From assembly GCA_964434345.1 (NCBI GenBank), contig CAYSUY010000002.1:1-64000 (forward strand): DNA of 64,000 nucleotides, given 5' to 3'. Below the pieces are notes generated by a model. That model was given only the letters and a program-made list of their open reading frames with translations. It did not search any database and was not told the origin of the DNA. This document shows positions 33,824 through 42,038 of this stretch, in pieces. Made by a program: the position numbers and the translations under genes. The stretch comes from CAIOSQ01 sp964434345 (GTDB lineage: Bacteria > Pseudomonadota > Alphaproteobacteria > CACIAM-22H2). Numbering within the stretch: the first letter of the stretch is position 1; every line of letters starts with the position of its first letter.

Positions 33824-34608
33824 CACGCGCCCCGGAATTGCGGGCTGCGCTTCTCGAGGAACGCGCTGCACCCTTCATGGGCGTCGGCGCTGTCGAGCAC
33901 GAGCCCGATCATGGCCTTCTCGTGCGCGAGCGCGGCAGACATCGGCATGTCGGCCCCGTCGCCCAGCGTGCGCTTGAGAAGCTTTAGGACCAGCGGCGAG
34001 CGCGACGCAATCTTCGCGGCAAGCGCGGCCGTCTCGGTCGCGAGCGCCTCGCGCGGCACGATACGGTTGACCAATCCGATCGCCAGGGCCTGCTGCGCGT
34101 CGATCTGTTCGCCGACGAACATCAGCTCCTTCGCCCGGCAGAGCGGAACCTGCCGGATCAGCCGCTGGCTGCCGCCCGCGCCAGGAAAGAGGCCGAGCGT
34201 GATCTCGGGAAGGCCCAGCCGCGCCTGCGATGCGACGATGCGGATATCGCAGCACAGGATCAACTCGGTGCCGCCACCGAGCGCCCATCCGTTCACGGCG
34301 GCGATCGTCGGCTTGTCGCAGGTCTCGACGCGGCGGAAGACACGATGGATCAGCTCCGCGAATTCCTGGTAATGCGCGAGGCCGCTGCGCGAGCCGAGAT
34401 CACGGATGTCGCCGCCGGCGACAAAGGCGCGATCGCCCGCGCCGGTGATCACGATCACCCGCACCGCGGGATCGGCCTCGACCTCGCTCCATGCCGCCTC
34501 CAGCGCCAGCAGGGTCGGGATGTCGAGCGCGTTGAGAACCTGCGGGCGGTTGATCGTGAGCGTCGCGACGGCGTCATCGCGCGCGATCAGGATCGTGGGT
34601 TCGCTCAT
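33823..34608 (-). CDS. enoyl-CoA hydratase
   Basis: A 261-residue crotonase with both catalytic acids: GGGTELILCCD and LPEITLGLFPGAGGSQRL. The oxyanion loop is VAGGDIRDL. It should add water to 2-enoyl-CoA. Its location between E1 beta (four-base gap) and E2 (one-base overlap) means it is produced together with the 2-oxoacid dehydrogenase, an unusual insertion in what is otherwise an E1-E2 pair. The FadJ-like protein in the same operon also has a hydratase domain, so the two may serve different chain lengths or steps. The start at 34608 follows the family. Confidence 0.92.
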   Translation of the reverse strand: MSEPTILIARDDAVATLTINRPQVLNALDIPTLLALEAAWSEVEADPAVRVIVITGAGDRAFVAGGDIRDLGSRSGLAHYQEFAELIHRVFRRVETCDKPTIAAVNGWALGGGTELILCCDIRIVASQARLGLPEITLGLFPGAGGSQRLIRQVPLCRAKELMFVGEQIDAQQALAIGLVNRIVPREALATETAALAAKIASRSPLVLKLLKRTLGDGADMPMSAALAHEKAMIGLVLDSADAHEGCSAFLEKRSPQFRGA

Positions 34609-34612
34609 CGCG

Positions 34613-35587
34613 CTACTCCATGAGGCGGCGACATGCCGCGACGATACGGTCCGCCCCCGGCCGATAGGCGGTCTCGAGGGTTTTCGCGAAGGGGACGGGC
34701 ATGAAGGGCGCACCGACGCGCAGGATCGGCGCATCGAGATCGTCGAAGGCGAGTTCCACCATCCGGGCCACGATCTCCGCACCCACACCGAAGGCCTCGA
34801 CCGCCTCATGTGCCACGACCAGACGATGTGTCCGGCCGACCGACGCGCGAAGCAGCGCCTCATCCCAGGGCTGTATGCTGCGGAGATCGACGACCTCGCA
34901 GGAAATGCCCTCGGCGGCGAGACGATCGGCTGCCACAAGGGCCTCGCGAAGCAGCGCACCATAGGTCGCGATTGTCGCATCCCGACCGGCACGGGCGATG
35001 CGACCCTGCCCGATCGGCACATGCACCAGCGTCTCGTCGACGTTTTCGGACAGCGCGTAGAGACCCTTGTGCTCGACGACCACGACGGGATCGGGATCAT
35101 CGATCGCGCTGCGCAGCAGGCCGTAGGCGTCGGCGGCGGTCGCCGGCACCACCACCTTGAGGCCGGGGACATGCGCGAGCCATGCCTCGAGACATTGCGA
35201 GTGCTGTGGCCCGGCGTTGAGGCCGCCACCATGCGGCATCCTCAGCACGAGCGGAACGCCTCCGCGCCCGCCGAACATGAACCGCGCCTTCGCCGCCTGA
35301 TTGACGATCTGGTCCATCGCCAGCGTCATGAAATCCATGAACATGATCTCGACGACTGGCTTGAGCCCGCACAAGGCGGCTCCCACCGCCGCGCCCACGA
35401 TCGCGGCCTCCGAAATCGGGGCATCGAGCACGCGCTGCGGGCCGAAGGCATCGAGAAGTCCGCGGGTCACGCCGAAGGGACCACCGGCCGCGGCGACGTC
35501 CTCGCCGAACAGAACGACGGCAGGGTCGTCGCGCATCGCATCCGCGAGCGCCAGATTGATCGCCTTGCCGAAGCGCAGTTCAGCCAT
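34613..35587 (-). CDS. 2-oxoacid dehydrogenase E1 beta subunit (pyruvate/acetoin-type)
   Basis: A 324-residue transketolase-fold subunit with FGEDVAAAGGPFGVTRGL, DAPISEAAIVGAAVGAA, VEIMFMDFMTLAMDQIVNQAAKARFMFGG and PHGGGLNAGPQHSQ, all highly typical of PdhB/AcoB. The Glu in SEA is the TPP-activating acid. It pairs with E1 alpha to decarboxylate a 2-oxoacid (or cleave acetoin) and transfer the acyl to lipoyl-E2. The ATG at 35587 overlaps the repaired end of E1 alpha by eight bases. The neighbours argue for use in a catabolic route rather than central pyruvate oxidation. Confidence 0.93.
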   Translation of the reverse strand: MAELRFGKAINLALADAMRDDPAVVLFGEDVAAAGGPFGVTRGLLDAFGPQRVLDAPISEAAIVGAAVGAALCGLKPVVEIMFMDFMTLAMDQIVNQAAKARFMFGGRGGVPLVLRMPHGGGLNAGPQHSQCLEAWLAHVPGLKVVVPATAADAYGLLRSAIDDPDPVVVVEHKGLYALSENVDETLVHVPIGQGRIARAGRDATIATYGALLREALVAADRLAAEGISCEVVDLRSIQPWDEALLRASVGRTHRLVVAHEAVEAFGVGAEIVARMVELAFDDLDAPILRVGAPFMPVPFAKTLETAYRPGADRIVAACRRLME

Positions 35588-36615
35588 AGACGTCGCCCCG
35601 CGCGAGATCGAAATCCGGGTCCGGGGCCCGGCGTGCGGCGTCGACGGCTGCGTCGACCTCGGCGGCGATCTCGGCCTCGATCGCATCGAGCCGCGCGCGC
35701 GCGTCATGATCCTCGTCGACGCACAGCTGCGCGGCGAGACGCATGATCGGATCGGCCGCTGGACATTGTCGTCGTGGGTGGAGGTGTTTCCGGCGCCGCC
35801 GCGGCAGCGCGCTCCGGCGCATTCCGGTAGCGCTGCGGATCGCCCTCGAAATGTCCCGCCACCCTGTGCGTGGCGCAGGACACGAGACACGGACGACGAT
35901 CCTCGCGACACGCCGCGACCAGCGGGCCCACCGCCGCGTGCATCGCCAGAACGTCGTCGCCGTCGAGAGACAGGAATGGAAAACCGAACGCCGCCGCGAG
36001 CTTGCCGCCGTCGCCCGCAAATGCGCGGTCGGACGGCGAGAACTCCGACCATCCGTTGCGCTCGCACACCATGACGAGCGGCACCTGCCAGAGAGCCGCG
36101 AGGTTCATCGTCTCGTAGACCGCGCCCTCGGCCATCGCACCGTCGCCGAAAAAAGCCACCGCGACGGCGCGCCGCCCGGACAGCTTGTGGGCCAGTGCGC
36201 TGCCCAGCGCGATCGGGGCACCGGCACCGACGATCCCGTTGGCACCGAGCATGCCGCGCGCGAGATCGGCGACATGCATCGATCCGCCGCGTCCGCGGCA
36301 CGCGCCGCTGTCGCGCCCCATCACCTCGGCGACGAGCGCGGACACCGGCACGCCCTTCGCAAGGCAGTGCCCATGACCACGATGCGTCGACGCCACGGTA
36401 TCGACATCCGAGAGGCAGGCACCGAATGCGGCAGCGATCGCTTCCTGCCCGATGCTGAGATGGATGAACCCTGGCACCTCGCCATCGGCGAAGAGCCGCG
36501 CGAGCCGCTCCTCGACGCGACGGATCCGTATCATCGAGCGCATCAGCCCCCAGGCGACCTCGGGTACCGTAGACCGCGAAGCGCCGGTCCCGGGATATGC
36601 GTCGACACCATTCAC
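35580..36615 (-). pseudogene. 2-oxoacid dehydrogenase E1 alpha subunit, interrupted by a frameshift near its 3' end
   Basis: The frame from GTG 36615 (AAGG nine bases upstream) encodes a clear E1 alpha: IRIRRVEERLARLFADGEVPG, GHGHCLAKG, the TPP motif FFGDGAMAEGAVYE ... CERNGW and HRVAGHFEGDPQRYR. After QRYR this frame runs into an unlike stretch (APETPPPTTTM) and ends at 35704. The expected C-terminus (DPIMRLAAQLCVDEDHDA ... GDVYG) is present in another frame and stops at 35580, overlapping E1 beta. The two parts are out of step by one base; 70 bases separate the QRYR and DPIM codons. Either there is a real indel between about 35755 and 35830 or a sequencing error. If real, the complex would lack a normal E1 alpha tail. 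Confidence 0.8.
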
Positions 36616-36658
36616 GACGGAAACCTTATCGCGCGACGGGACCGCGCAAAAGAACAAA

Positions 36659-36672
36659 TGAACAATGACCCA
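36659..36672 (-). promoter_or_regulatory. candidate operator A (TGRNTCRYKRTTCA family)
   Basis: On the minus strand this site reads TGGGTCATTGTTCA. It lies 44 bases upstream of the E1 alpha start (36615) and 62 bases upstream of the divergent unknown gene (36734), and matches the three other sites at 11 of 14 (site B) or fewer positions, with all eight invariant bases present. It is the weakest copy; a further TTCATA (36676-36681) follows as in site B. Confidence 0.45.
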
Positions 36673-36733
36673 GCGTTCATATTTTTCATATGCTCGTGCG
36701 ATGGACGCGCGTCGCGCGCAAGGAGTCTCGCCG

Positions 36734-37492
36734 ATGCTCAAACTCGCCGAACTGGCCATGCTTGGCCGTCCCGTCCGCCAGGACGACTGGGACGAGTTGG
36801 GTATCGCGACACCGGAGCGGATCATCGAAGCCATCGACGGCGGTCGCCTGGACGAGGCCAAGGCTCTGGCGCGCTACATGATCGACGAGGGCAAGGCGCT
36901 CCACGATCTCATGTGCGACTGGGTCTGGGATCTCCTGACCCGGATCGCCGAACGCTTCGGCGAGGAGGCGATGTACGAGTGTCTGCGGGACAGCCAGTCC
37001 GGCTGGATGCTCCGCCGTACCTGGAAGGGATTCCTGAAGATGCCGGTGGCGCAGCGCGTCCAGATCACGGCCGAGATCATGCGTAGCCATCGCTGCGGAC
37101 CCGACCAGGATGGCGGCATCGACGTGATCGAGGAACCCGACCGCTTCACGATCCGCATGGATCCCTGCGGCAGCGGTGGCCGCATGCGACGTGGCGACCC
37201 GGTCGATGGAACGCCGTCGCGCCTGGGACCGCCTTACCGGTTCGGGTCCACCCGCGCGGCCCATGACTGGAGCTGGGGCCAGAGCGGTGTCCCCTATTAC
37301 TGCCTGCACTGCGCGGTGAACGAAGTGCTGCCGATGGAGTGGGGCGGACACCCGCTCTGGGTCACGGGCTACGACCGCGATCCGGCCAAGCCTTGCCACT
37401 GGCATTTCTACAAGACCGCGGAGGCGATCCCGGAGGACGCGTATACGCGCCTCGGCCGCCGCAAGCCGCCGCCCGGAGAAGGCCTCTATTGA
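36734..37492 (+). CDS. Cys/His-rich protein of unknown function
   Basis: Not recognised. The 252-residue protein has a helical first half (residues 1-120, with a paired acidic/basic region) and a second half rich in conserved-looking Cys and His: RCG (121), DPCGSGGRM (Cys145), YYCLHCAVNE (Cys190, His192, Cys193) and PCHWHFYK (Cys221, His222, His224). The spacing suggests a bound zinc or iron. It has no signal peptide and no membrane segment. ATG 36734 has a strong AAGGAG eight bases upstream, better than the longer start at 36665, which would lie inside operator A. It is divergent from the E1/beta-oxidation operon and convergent with hyuB, and shares operator A, so it probably belongs to the same regulon. 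A metal-dependent enzyme or a ligand-binding protein are both possible. Confidence 0.8.
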   Translation: MLKLAELAMLGRPVRQDDWDELGIATPERIIEAIDGGRLDEAKALARYMIDEGKALHDLMCDWVWDLLTRIAERFGEEAMYECLRDSQSGWMLRRTWKGFLKMPVAQRVQITAEIMRSHRCGPDQDGGIDVIEEPDRFTIRMDPCGSGGRMRRGDPVDGTPSRLGPPYRFGSTRAAHDWSWGQSGVPYYCLHCAVNEVLPMEWGGHPLWVTGYDRDPAKPCHWHFYKTAEAIPEDAYTRLGRRKPPPGEGLY

Positions 37493-37508
37493 GCGCCGTT
37501 GTCGTCCT

Positions 37509-39239
37509 TCAGGCGGCACGCATCGATCGACGCAGTGCCGACGTCGCCTCTACATCGATCGCAAGCGGCGATCCGGCGACGACAACGCCGTAATCGCGGC
37601 GCGCCCCCTCGACCGACACGAAGCGCGCATGCACGTCGCGCAGGACGGCCTCGGGATCACGCTCGAGCGGATCGCCGTATCCGCCTGCTCCCGCGGTCTG
37701 CCAACTCACGACATCGTTTTCCGCGAGCCGGTAATTGCCCTTCGAATGGACCTCGCGACCGCCTTGCGTCGGCGACACGATCAGCGTTCGTCCAAGCGCA
37801 CCTGGGCGCCCACCGGCGAGCCCATAGGGCTGGAACCGGTGACGATCGCCGAGATTGTAGAAGTTTCCGTCCGGAGCCAGCATGCGCATGTCCTTGCGCA
37901 TGCCAGATCCGCCGCGCCATTTCCCGGCACCCGCGCTGTCGGGGATCAGTTCGACCCGCTCGACAAGGATCGGACATTTCATCTCCTGCATCTCCGCCGG
38001 CATGTTGGTGCCGTTCCAGGGCGAAGCGAGCGCCTCGGCCCCGTCCGCTCCATGGCGCGCCCCGACGCCGCCGATGATCGTCTCCCAGACGATCGAGATC
38101 CGTCCGGTCTGCGCATCCTGGAACCCGATATTCGGGTTGAAGAAATGGGAATTGGCGGCGATCACCTTGTCCGGGGCCGCCTGCGCGAGCGCGCCCATGA
38201 TCACTTCGTAGATCCTGTGCGACACGGTCGCGCGCCCGCCGCAAGGCGCGGGACGACGCGGATTGAAGAAGCAGCCCTCCGGCGCGATGGTCCGGATCAT
38301 GCGCATCGTTCCGGCGTTCTGCGGCAGCAGCGGCAAGGTCACGCTCTTCACCGCCGCGAGGGCATAGGCGTTCGTGTACGACAGGTACGAGTTCAATCCC
38401 GCCTCGCGCTGAGGGCCACTGCCTGTCCAGTCGACGGTCACGCCGTCTTCGCCGATCGTCACCGCGACCCTTGCCAGGACCGGCGCTGTCCCGGGTCCGA
38501 CATCGTCGAGTTGGTCCTCGAAGCGATACGTGCCGGGCTTGAGCCGGCCGATCGCCTCGCGCATCTGCGCCTCGCTCCGGTCGATCAGGTCGCGCATCGC
38601 CTGGCGAAGGACCGGTATCCCGTAGGTCCGCGCGAGGGCCTGCATGCGCGCTCCGCCCGCCTGGTTCGCGATGTACTGCGCGCGCATGTCGCCGATCACC
38701 TCGGGCATGCGCACATTCGCCTCGATGATGCGGAATATCTCTTCGTTCGGTTCGCCTGCGCGATAAAGCATCGTCGGCAGGAACCGAATGCCCTCCTGAT
38801 AATTGTCGAGGATCCCGTCGACCACCTGCGAGCCCGCGCCCGAACCGCCGATGTCGATCTGGTGCGCGATGTTCACCGCGAAGCCGATCAGCGTGTCGTC
38901 GAGGAAAACCGGACACACCATGTACATGTCCGGCAGATGTCCGCTGCCGATGCCCGGATCGTTCGAGATCATCGCGTCGCCCGGGCGCAGCGTGTGCGCG
39001 GGATAATAGGCGAGCATCTTCCCGACCGTGTAGGCCATCGAGCCGAGATGGCCGGGGCTGTAATCCCCCTGGCTGACCATGTGCCCGTCGGCGTCGAACA
39101 TCCCGGTGGAGAAGTCGGTCCCCTCGCGCACGGCGCTCGAATACGCGGTGCGCTGCAGCGTGGCCCCCATCTCCGCGGAGGCGGATACGAGACCGCCCCA
39201 GATGACCGAGAACGTGATCGGATCGACGTGTGTGCTCAT
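37509..39239 (-). CDS. hyuB: hydantoinase B / oxoprolinase family protein
   Basis: A 576-residue HyuB-type subunit. Typical stretches are FSVIWGGLVSASAEMGATLQRTAYSS, DMYMVCPVF, SHRIYEVIMGALAQ, SNDPGIGSGHLPD and the C-terminal GAGGYGDPLERDPE. With HyuA it forms an ATP-dependent amidohydrolase (hydantoinase, N-methylhydantoinase, 5-oxoprolinase) or, in acetone/acetophenone carboxylases, a carboxylase. The size fits the two-subunit hydantoinase/oxoprolinase type. GGAGA precedes ATG 39239. It is 15 bases after hyuA, so the two are one operon. It ends 16 bases from the convergent unknown Cys/His-rich gene. Confidence 0.9.
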   Translation of the reverse strand: MSTHVDPITFSVIWGGLVSASAEMGATLQRTAYSSAVREGTDFSTGMFDADGHMVSQGDYSPGHLGSMAYTVGKMLAYYPAHTLRPGDAMISNDPGIGSGHLPDMYMVCPVFLDDTLIGFAVNIAHQIDIGGSGAGSQVVDGILDNYQEGIRFLPTMLYRAGEPNEEIFRIIEANVRMPEVIGDMRAQYIANQAGGARMQALARTYGIPVLRQAMRDLIDRSEAQMREAIGRLKPGTYRFEDQLDDVGPGTAPVLARVAVTIGEDGVTVDWTGSGPQREAGLNSYLSYTNAYALAAVKSVTLPLLPQNAGTMRMIRTIAPEGCFFNPRRPAPCGGRATVSHRIYEVIMGALAQAAPDKVIAANSHFFNPNIGFQDAQTGRISIVWETIIGGVGARHGADGAEALASPWNGTNMPAEMQEMKCPILVERVELIPDSAGAGKWRGGSGMRKDMRMLAPDGNFYNLGDRHRFQPYGLAGGRPGALGRTLIVSPTQGGREVHSKGNYRLAENDVVSWQTAGAGGYGDPLERDPEAVLRDVHARFVSVEGARRDYGVVVAGSPLAIDVEATSALRRSMRAA

Positions 39240-39254
39240 CGTTGCGTCTCCGCC

Positions 39255-41342
39255 TCAACCGCCGAAATCGACGACGAGATTGCCCTTCGCATCGACCTGG
39301 GCCGCCGCTCCGGGCGGCAGGACGATGGTCGATTCCCGCTCTTCCACGATCGCCGGCCCGGTGAAGCGGGCGCCGGCCGGGAGGAGATAGCGGTCATAGA
39401 CGTCGCAGGGTTCGGCGCGGCGACGATCCCGGAAATACGCCGGACGTCGTCCCTTGAGCGCGACACCGGCACCGATACCGGCGCCGTCCATCGGCAGATC
39501 CGGGTGTGTGAGGCGTGGCGTCCGGATCGACGCCGCCATCCGCCACAGCACCCCCTCGATGGGCGCCTTCGGGTCGAAGGCCCGCTCGCCATAGGTCGCC
39601 GCATAGGTCCGCAGGAATGCCTGGCGGATCGTTTCGGCATCCTCCGCACGATAGGGTCCGGCGGGAAGTTCGACGGTCAATTCATATCCCTGTCCGACGA
39701 AGCGCATGTCGCAACTGGCGACCAGGCGACGCTCGCCATCCAGGCCGCACGCATCGAGCTCGCGCCCGGTGTCCGCCGCGAGCCCGGCAAGGAGCTGGTT
39801 GATCTGCGGCAGGTTCTCGGGCTCGAGGGCGAGGATGCTCGTGCGCGCGACGTCGAAGGCGGGATCGGCCATCAGCAGCCCGATCGCGGTCTCGACGCCG
39901 GCGCCCTTCGGAAACACGACGCGGCCGCAGCCGAGTTGCCGCGCCAGTTCGGCGCCGTGAAGCGGCCCGGCGCCACCGAACGGGATCAGCGCGAAATGCC
40001 GTGGATCCCTGCCCTTGCCGATCGAGACCGCGCGCGCGGCCTGCGCCATCTGGGTGGTCACGACCTCGTAGATGCCCCAGGCGGCTTCCTCGAGCGTCAT
40101 GCCCAGTGGCGCCGCGACACGCTCCATGATGCCGGCACGCGCCGCGTCGACGTCGAGCGCCATCGCGCCACCGAGAAAATAGGCGGGGTTGAGATAGCCG
40201 AGGACGAGATTGGCATCTGTCACCGTCGGCTCGCGACCGCCGAGCGCGTAGCAGATCGGACCAGGCGAGGAACCCGCGCTGATCGGCCCGACCTTGATGC
40301 CGCCCATCTCCGCGCGCGCGATCGAGCCGCCGCCAGCGCCGATCTCGACGAGATCGATCGCCGGGATGTTCATCGGGATGCCGCTGTTCGGCTTCAGGTT
40401 GATCATGTCGACTTCGAAGGTCTCGGTCATGCCTGGACGACCGTTCTCGATGAGGCAGACCTTCGCCGTCGTGCCGCCCATGTCGAAGGAGATCAGGTTG
40501 GACGTTCCCGCGGCCTCCGCGTAACGCGCCGCGGTCAGAACCCCAGCCGCGGGGCCGGACTCGATGATCCGGATCGGATGTCGGCGGACATAGTCGCCGG
40601 AGGCGATGCCGCCATTGGACTGCATGATGTAGAGCGAGCGCGTGCGGCCCATCTCCGCGAGACCATCCTCGATGCGGCCGATATAGGCGCTGACCACCGG
40701 CATCACATAGGCGTTGAGCACGGTCGTGCTCGCACGCTCGTACTCGCGGTAGACAGGCGAGACCTCCGACGAGATCGACACCAGGACCTCGGGGGCGACC
40801 TCGCGCACGATGTCGCGCGCGCGCTGCTCATGCGCCGGGTTGGCGTAGCTGTGCAGGAAGCAGATCCCGAGCCCCGCCGCACCGGAGGCGCGAATCGCCA
40901 GCGCCGCCGCGCGCACTGCGTCTTCGTCGAGCGGACGGCGGACGCTCCCGTCCCACATCAGACGCTCGGGCACCTCGAAGCACAATTCCCTCGGCACGAT
41001 CGGCCGCGGCTTTCCGATGCTGTTGTCATACAGTTCGAACCGGCGCTGGCGGCCGATCAGCAGCACATCGCGAAACCCCTCGGTCGTGAGCAGCGCGGTC
41101 GGCAAACCCTTGCGCTGGATAACCGTATTGGTCGCGATGGTGGTGGCGTGGACCGCGTGGACCAAGTCGCGCGCGTCGAATCCGCCCTCGGCGAGCAGGG
41201 TCCGCAGTCCCGAGAGCACCGCGCGGGCCGGATCGTCGGCACTCGTCAGTACCTTTCCCAGCCGCAACGCCCCGGTCCGGTCGTCCATCAGCGCGAAATC
41301 GGTGAATGTGCCGCCGACGTCGATACCAACTGTCAAAGCCAT
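39255..41342 (-). CDS. hyuA: hydantoinase A / oxoprolinase family protein (ATPase subunit)
   Basis: A 695-residue HyuA-type subunit with an ASKHA nucleotide-binding fold: GIDVGGTFTDFALMDD (residues about 6-21) and FDMGGTTAKVCLIENG near 280 are the two phosphate loops, followed by LVEIGAGGGSIARAE and GAGPLHGAELA. It uses ATP to activate the carbonyl of a cyclic amide, or of a ketone in the carboxylase relatives. Nothing decides between them; no third small carboxylase subunit (AcxC-like) is seen nearby, which favours a hydantoinase/lactamase role. GAGGGAG precedes ATG 41342. Its promoter lies in the 200-base region shared with the TRAP operon, where operators B and C sit. Confidence 0.92.
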   Translation of the reverse strand: MALTVGIDVGGTFTDFALMDDRTGALRLGKVLTSADDPARAVLSGLRTLLAEGGFDARDLVHAVHATTIATNTVIQRKGLPTALLTTEGFRDVLLIGRQRRFELYDNSIGKPRPIVPRELCFEVPERLMWDGSVRRPLDEDAVRAAALAIRASGAAGLGICFLHSYANPAHEQRARDIVREVAPEVLVSISSEVSPVYREYERASTTVLNAYVMPVVSAYIGRIEDGLAEMGRTRSLYIMQSNGGIASGDYVRRHPIRIIESGPAAGVLTAARYAEAAGTSNLISFDMGGTTAKVCLIENGRPGMTETFEVDMINLKPNSGIPMNIPAIDLVEIGAGGGSIARAEMGGIKVGPISAGSSPGPICYALGGREPTVTDANLVLGYLNPAYFLGGAMALDVDAARAGIMERVAAPLGMTLEEAAWGIYEVVTTQMAQAARAVSIGKGRDPRHFALIPFGGAGPLHGAELARQLGCGRVVFPKGAGVETAIGLLMADPAFDVARTSILALEPENLPQINQLLAGLAADTGRELDACGLDGERRLVASCDMRFVGQGYELTVELPAGPYRAEDAETIRQAFLRTYAATYGERAFDPKAPIEGVLWRMAASIRTPRLTHPDLPMDGAGIGAGVALKGRRPAYFRDRRRAEPCDVYDRYLLPAGARFTGPAIVEERESTIVLPPGAAAQVDAKGNLVVDFGG

Positions 41343-41424
41343 GGCCGCTCCCTCGCACCGCCCGCAACGCCGAATGCGCTACAAGACTGGCAGAGCACGT
41401 TGCCCATCGCAAGAACATGACGAA

Positions 41425-41438
41425 TGGTTCACGGTTCA
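41425..41438 (+). promoter_or_regulatory. candidate operator B (TGRNTCRYKRTTCA family)
   Basis: TGGTTCACGGTTCA, in the divergent gap between hyuA and dctQ. Its last bases overlap the probable -35 of the TRAP promoter. It lies at the centre of a wider dyad whose arms are CAAGAACATGA (41410-41420) and TCATATTCTTG (41436-41446), ten of eleven bases pairing. Confidence 0.6.
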
Positions 41439-41464
41439 TATTCTTGCACCGCCGAACCTATGAT
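41435..41464 (+). promoter_or_regulatory. candidate promoter of the TRAP transporter operon
   Basis: TTCATA (41435-41440) followed after 18 bases by TATGAT (41459-41464), a -10 matching consensus at five of six positions. Transcription would start near 41471. Operator B covers the -35 and operator C covers the start point, an arrangement that suits repression. Confidence 0.55.
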
Positions 41465-41467
41465 GAT

Positions 41468-41481
41468 TGACTCACGATTCA
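41468..41481 (+). promoter_or_regulatory. candidate operator C (TGRNTCRYKRTTCA family)
   Basis: TGACTCACGATTCA, 43 bases downstream of operator B (about four helical turns), in the same orientation and over the predicted transcription start of the TRAP operon. It matches site B at 11 of 14 positions. Confidence 0.55.
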
Positions 41482-41542
41482 CAACGCAGCCACACTCGCG
41501 CCGGTTCCCGCGTCTGCCCGACAGGAGAGCGACAGACACCCC

Positions 41543-42031
41543 ATGGACCTCGGACCGACGCCTGAGCGCCCCGACAATCCGATCGGCCGCGCCTTCTACT
41601 ATCTCGCCGCGCTCTCGATGATCGCGCTCGCGGCGGTCATCCTCTACATCATCGTGGCACGGTATTTCTTCAACGCGCCGCCCCTCTGGGGCGAGGACGT
41701 GCCGCGGGTCGTCTTCATCTGGGGCGTGTTCCTTGCGGCGCCCCTTGCGATCGCGATGAACCTCAACCTGCGTGTCACGCTGCTCCTGGATCGGGTTCCC
41801 GACCGGCCGCGCCGCTACGCCGAGGCGATCATGCACCTCCTCGTTCTTGTGATGCTCGCGGTGGTCTTCTGGCACAGCCTGCCCCTTGTCGAACTCGGCT
41901 TCACCGGCCGCATGTTGACCACGGGCTGGAGCAACGCGGTCCTGCGCATGCCGATCGCCGTCGGCGCGGCGCTGATGTTCGTGGCGCAGCTGGTCCAGCT
42001 GCGGAAGTCCCTCAAAGGCATCAGGTACTGA
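41543..42031 (+). CDS. dctQ: TRAP transporter small membrane subunit (DctQ-like)
   Basis: A 162-residue inner-membrane protein with four hydrophobic helices (FYYLAALSMIALAAVILYII; VVFIWGVFLAAPLAI; LHLLVLVMLAVVFWH; IAVGAALMFVAQLVQL) and the typical RYFFNAPPLWGEDVPR loop between the first two. It is the small subunit of a tripartite sodium-coupled importer for carboxylic acids. AGGAGAG precedes the ATG by about 15 bases. The first gene of a three-gene operon, with the large subunit only seven bases further. Confidence 0.9.
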   Translation: MDLGPTPERPDNPIGRAFYYLAALSMIALAAVILYIIVARYFFNAPPLWGEDVPRVVFIWGVFLAAPLAIAMNLNLRVTLLLDRVPDRPRRYAEAIMHLLVLVMLAVVFWHSLPLVELGFTGRMLTTGWSNAVLRMPIAVGAALMFVAQLVQLRKSLKGIRY

Positions 42032-42038
42032 CCGCGCC

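Noticed and set aside
37629..41420. A 1263-codon plus-strand open frame
   Set aside because: It lies antisense to hyuB and hyuA, both of which have clear family motifs; its product is Arg/His/Asp-rich with no recognisable domain, as expected of a mirror frame in high-GC DNA.
41444..41464. TTGCAC ... TATGAT as the TRAP promoter
   Set aside because: The spacer is only nine bases; the TTCATA at 41435 with an 18-base spacer is the better partner of the same -10.
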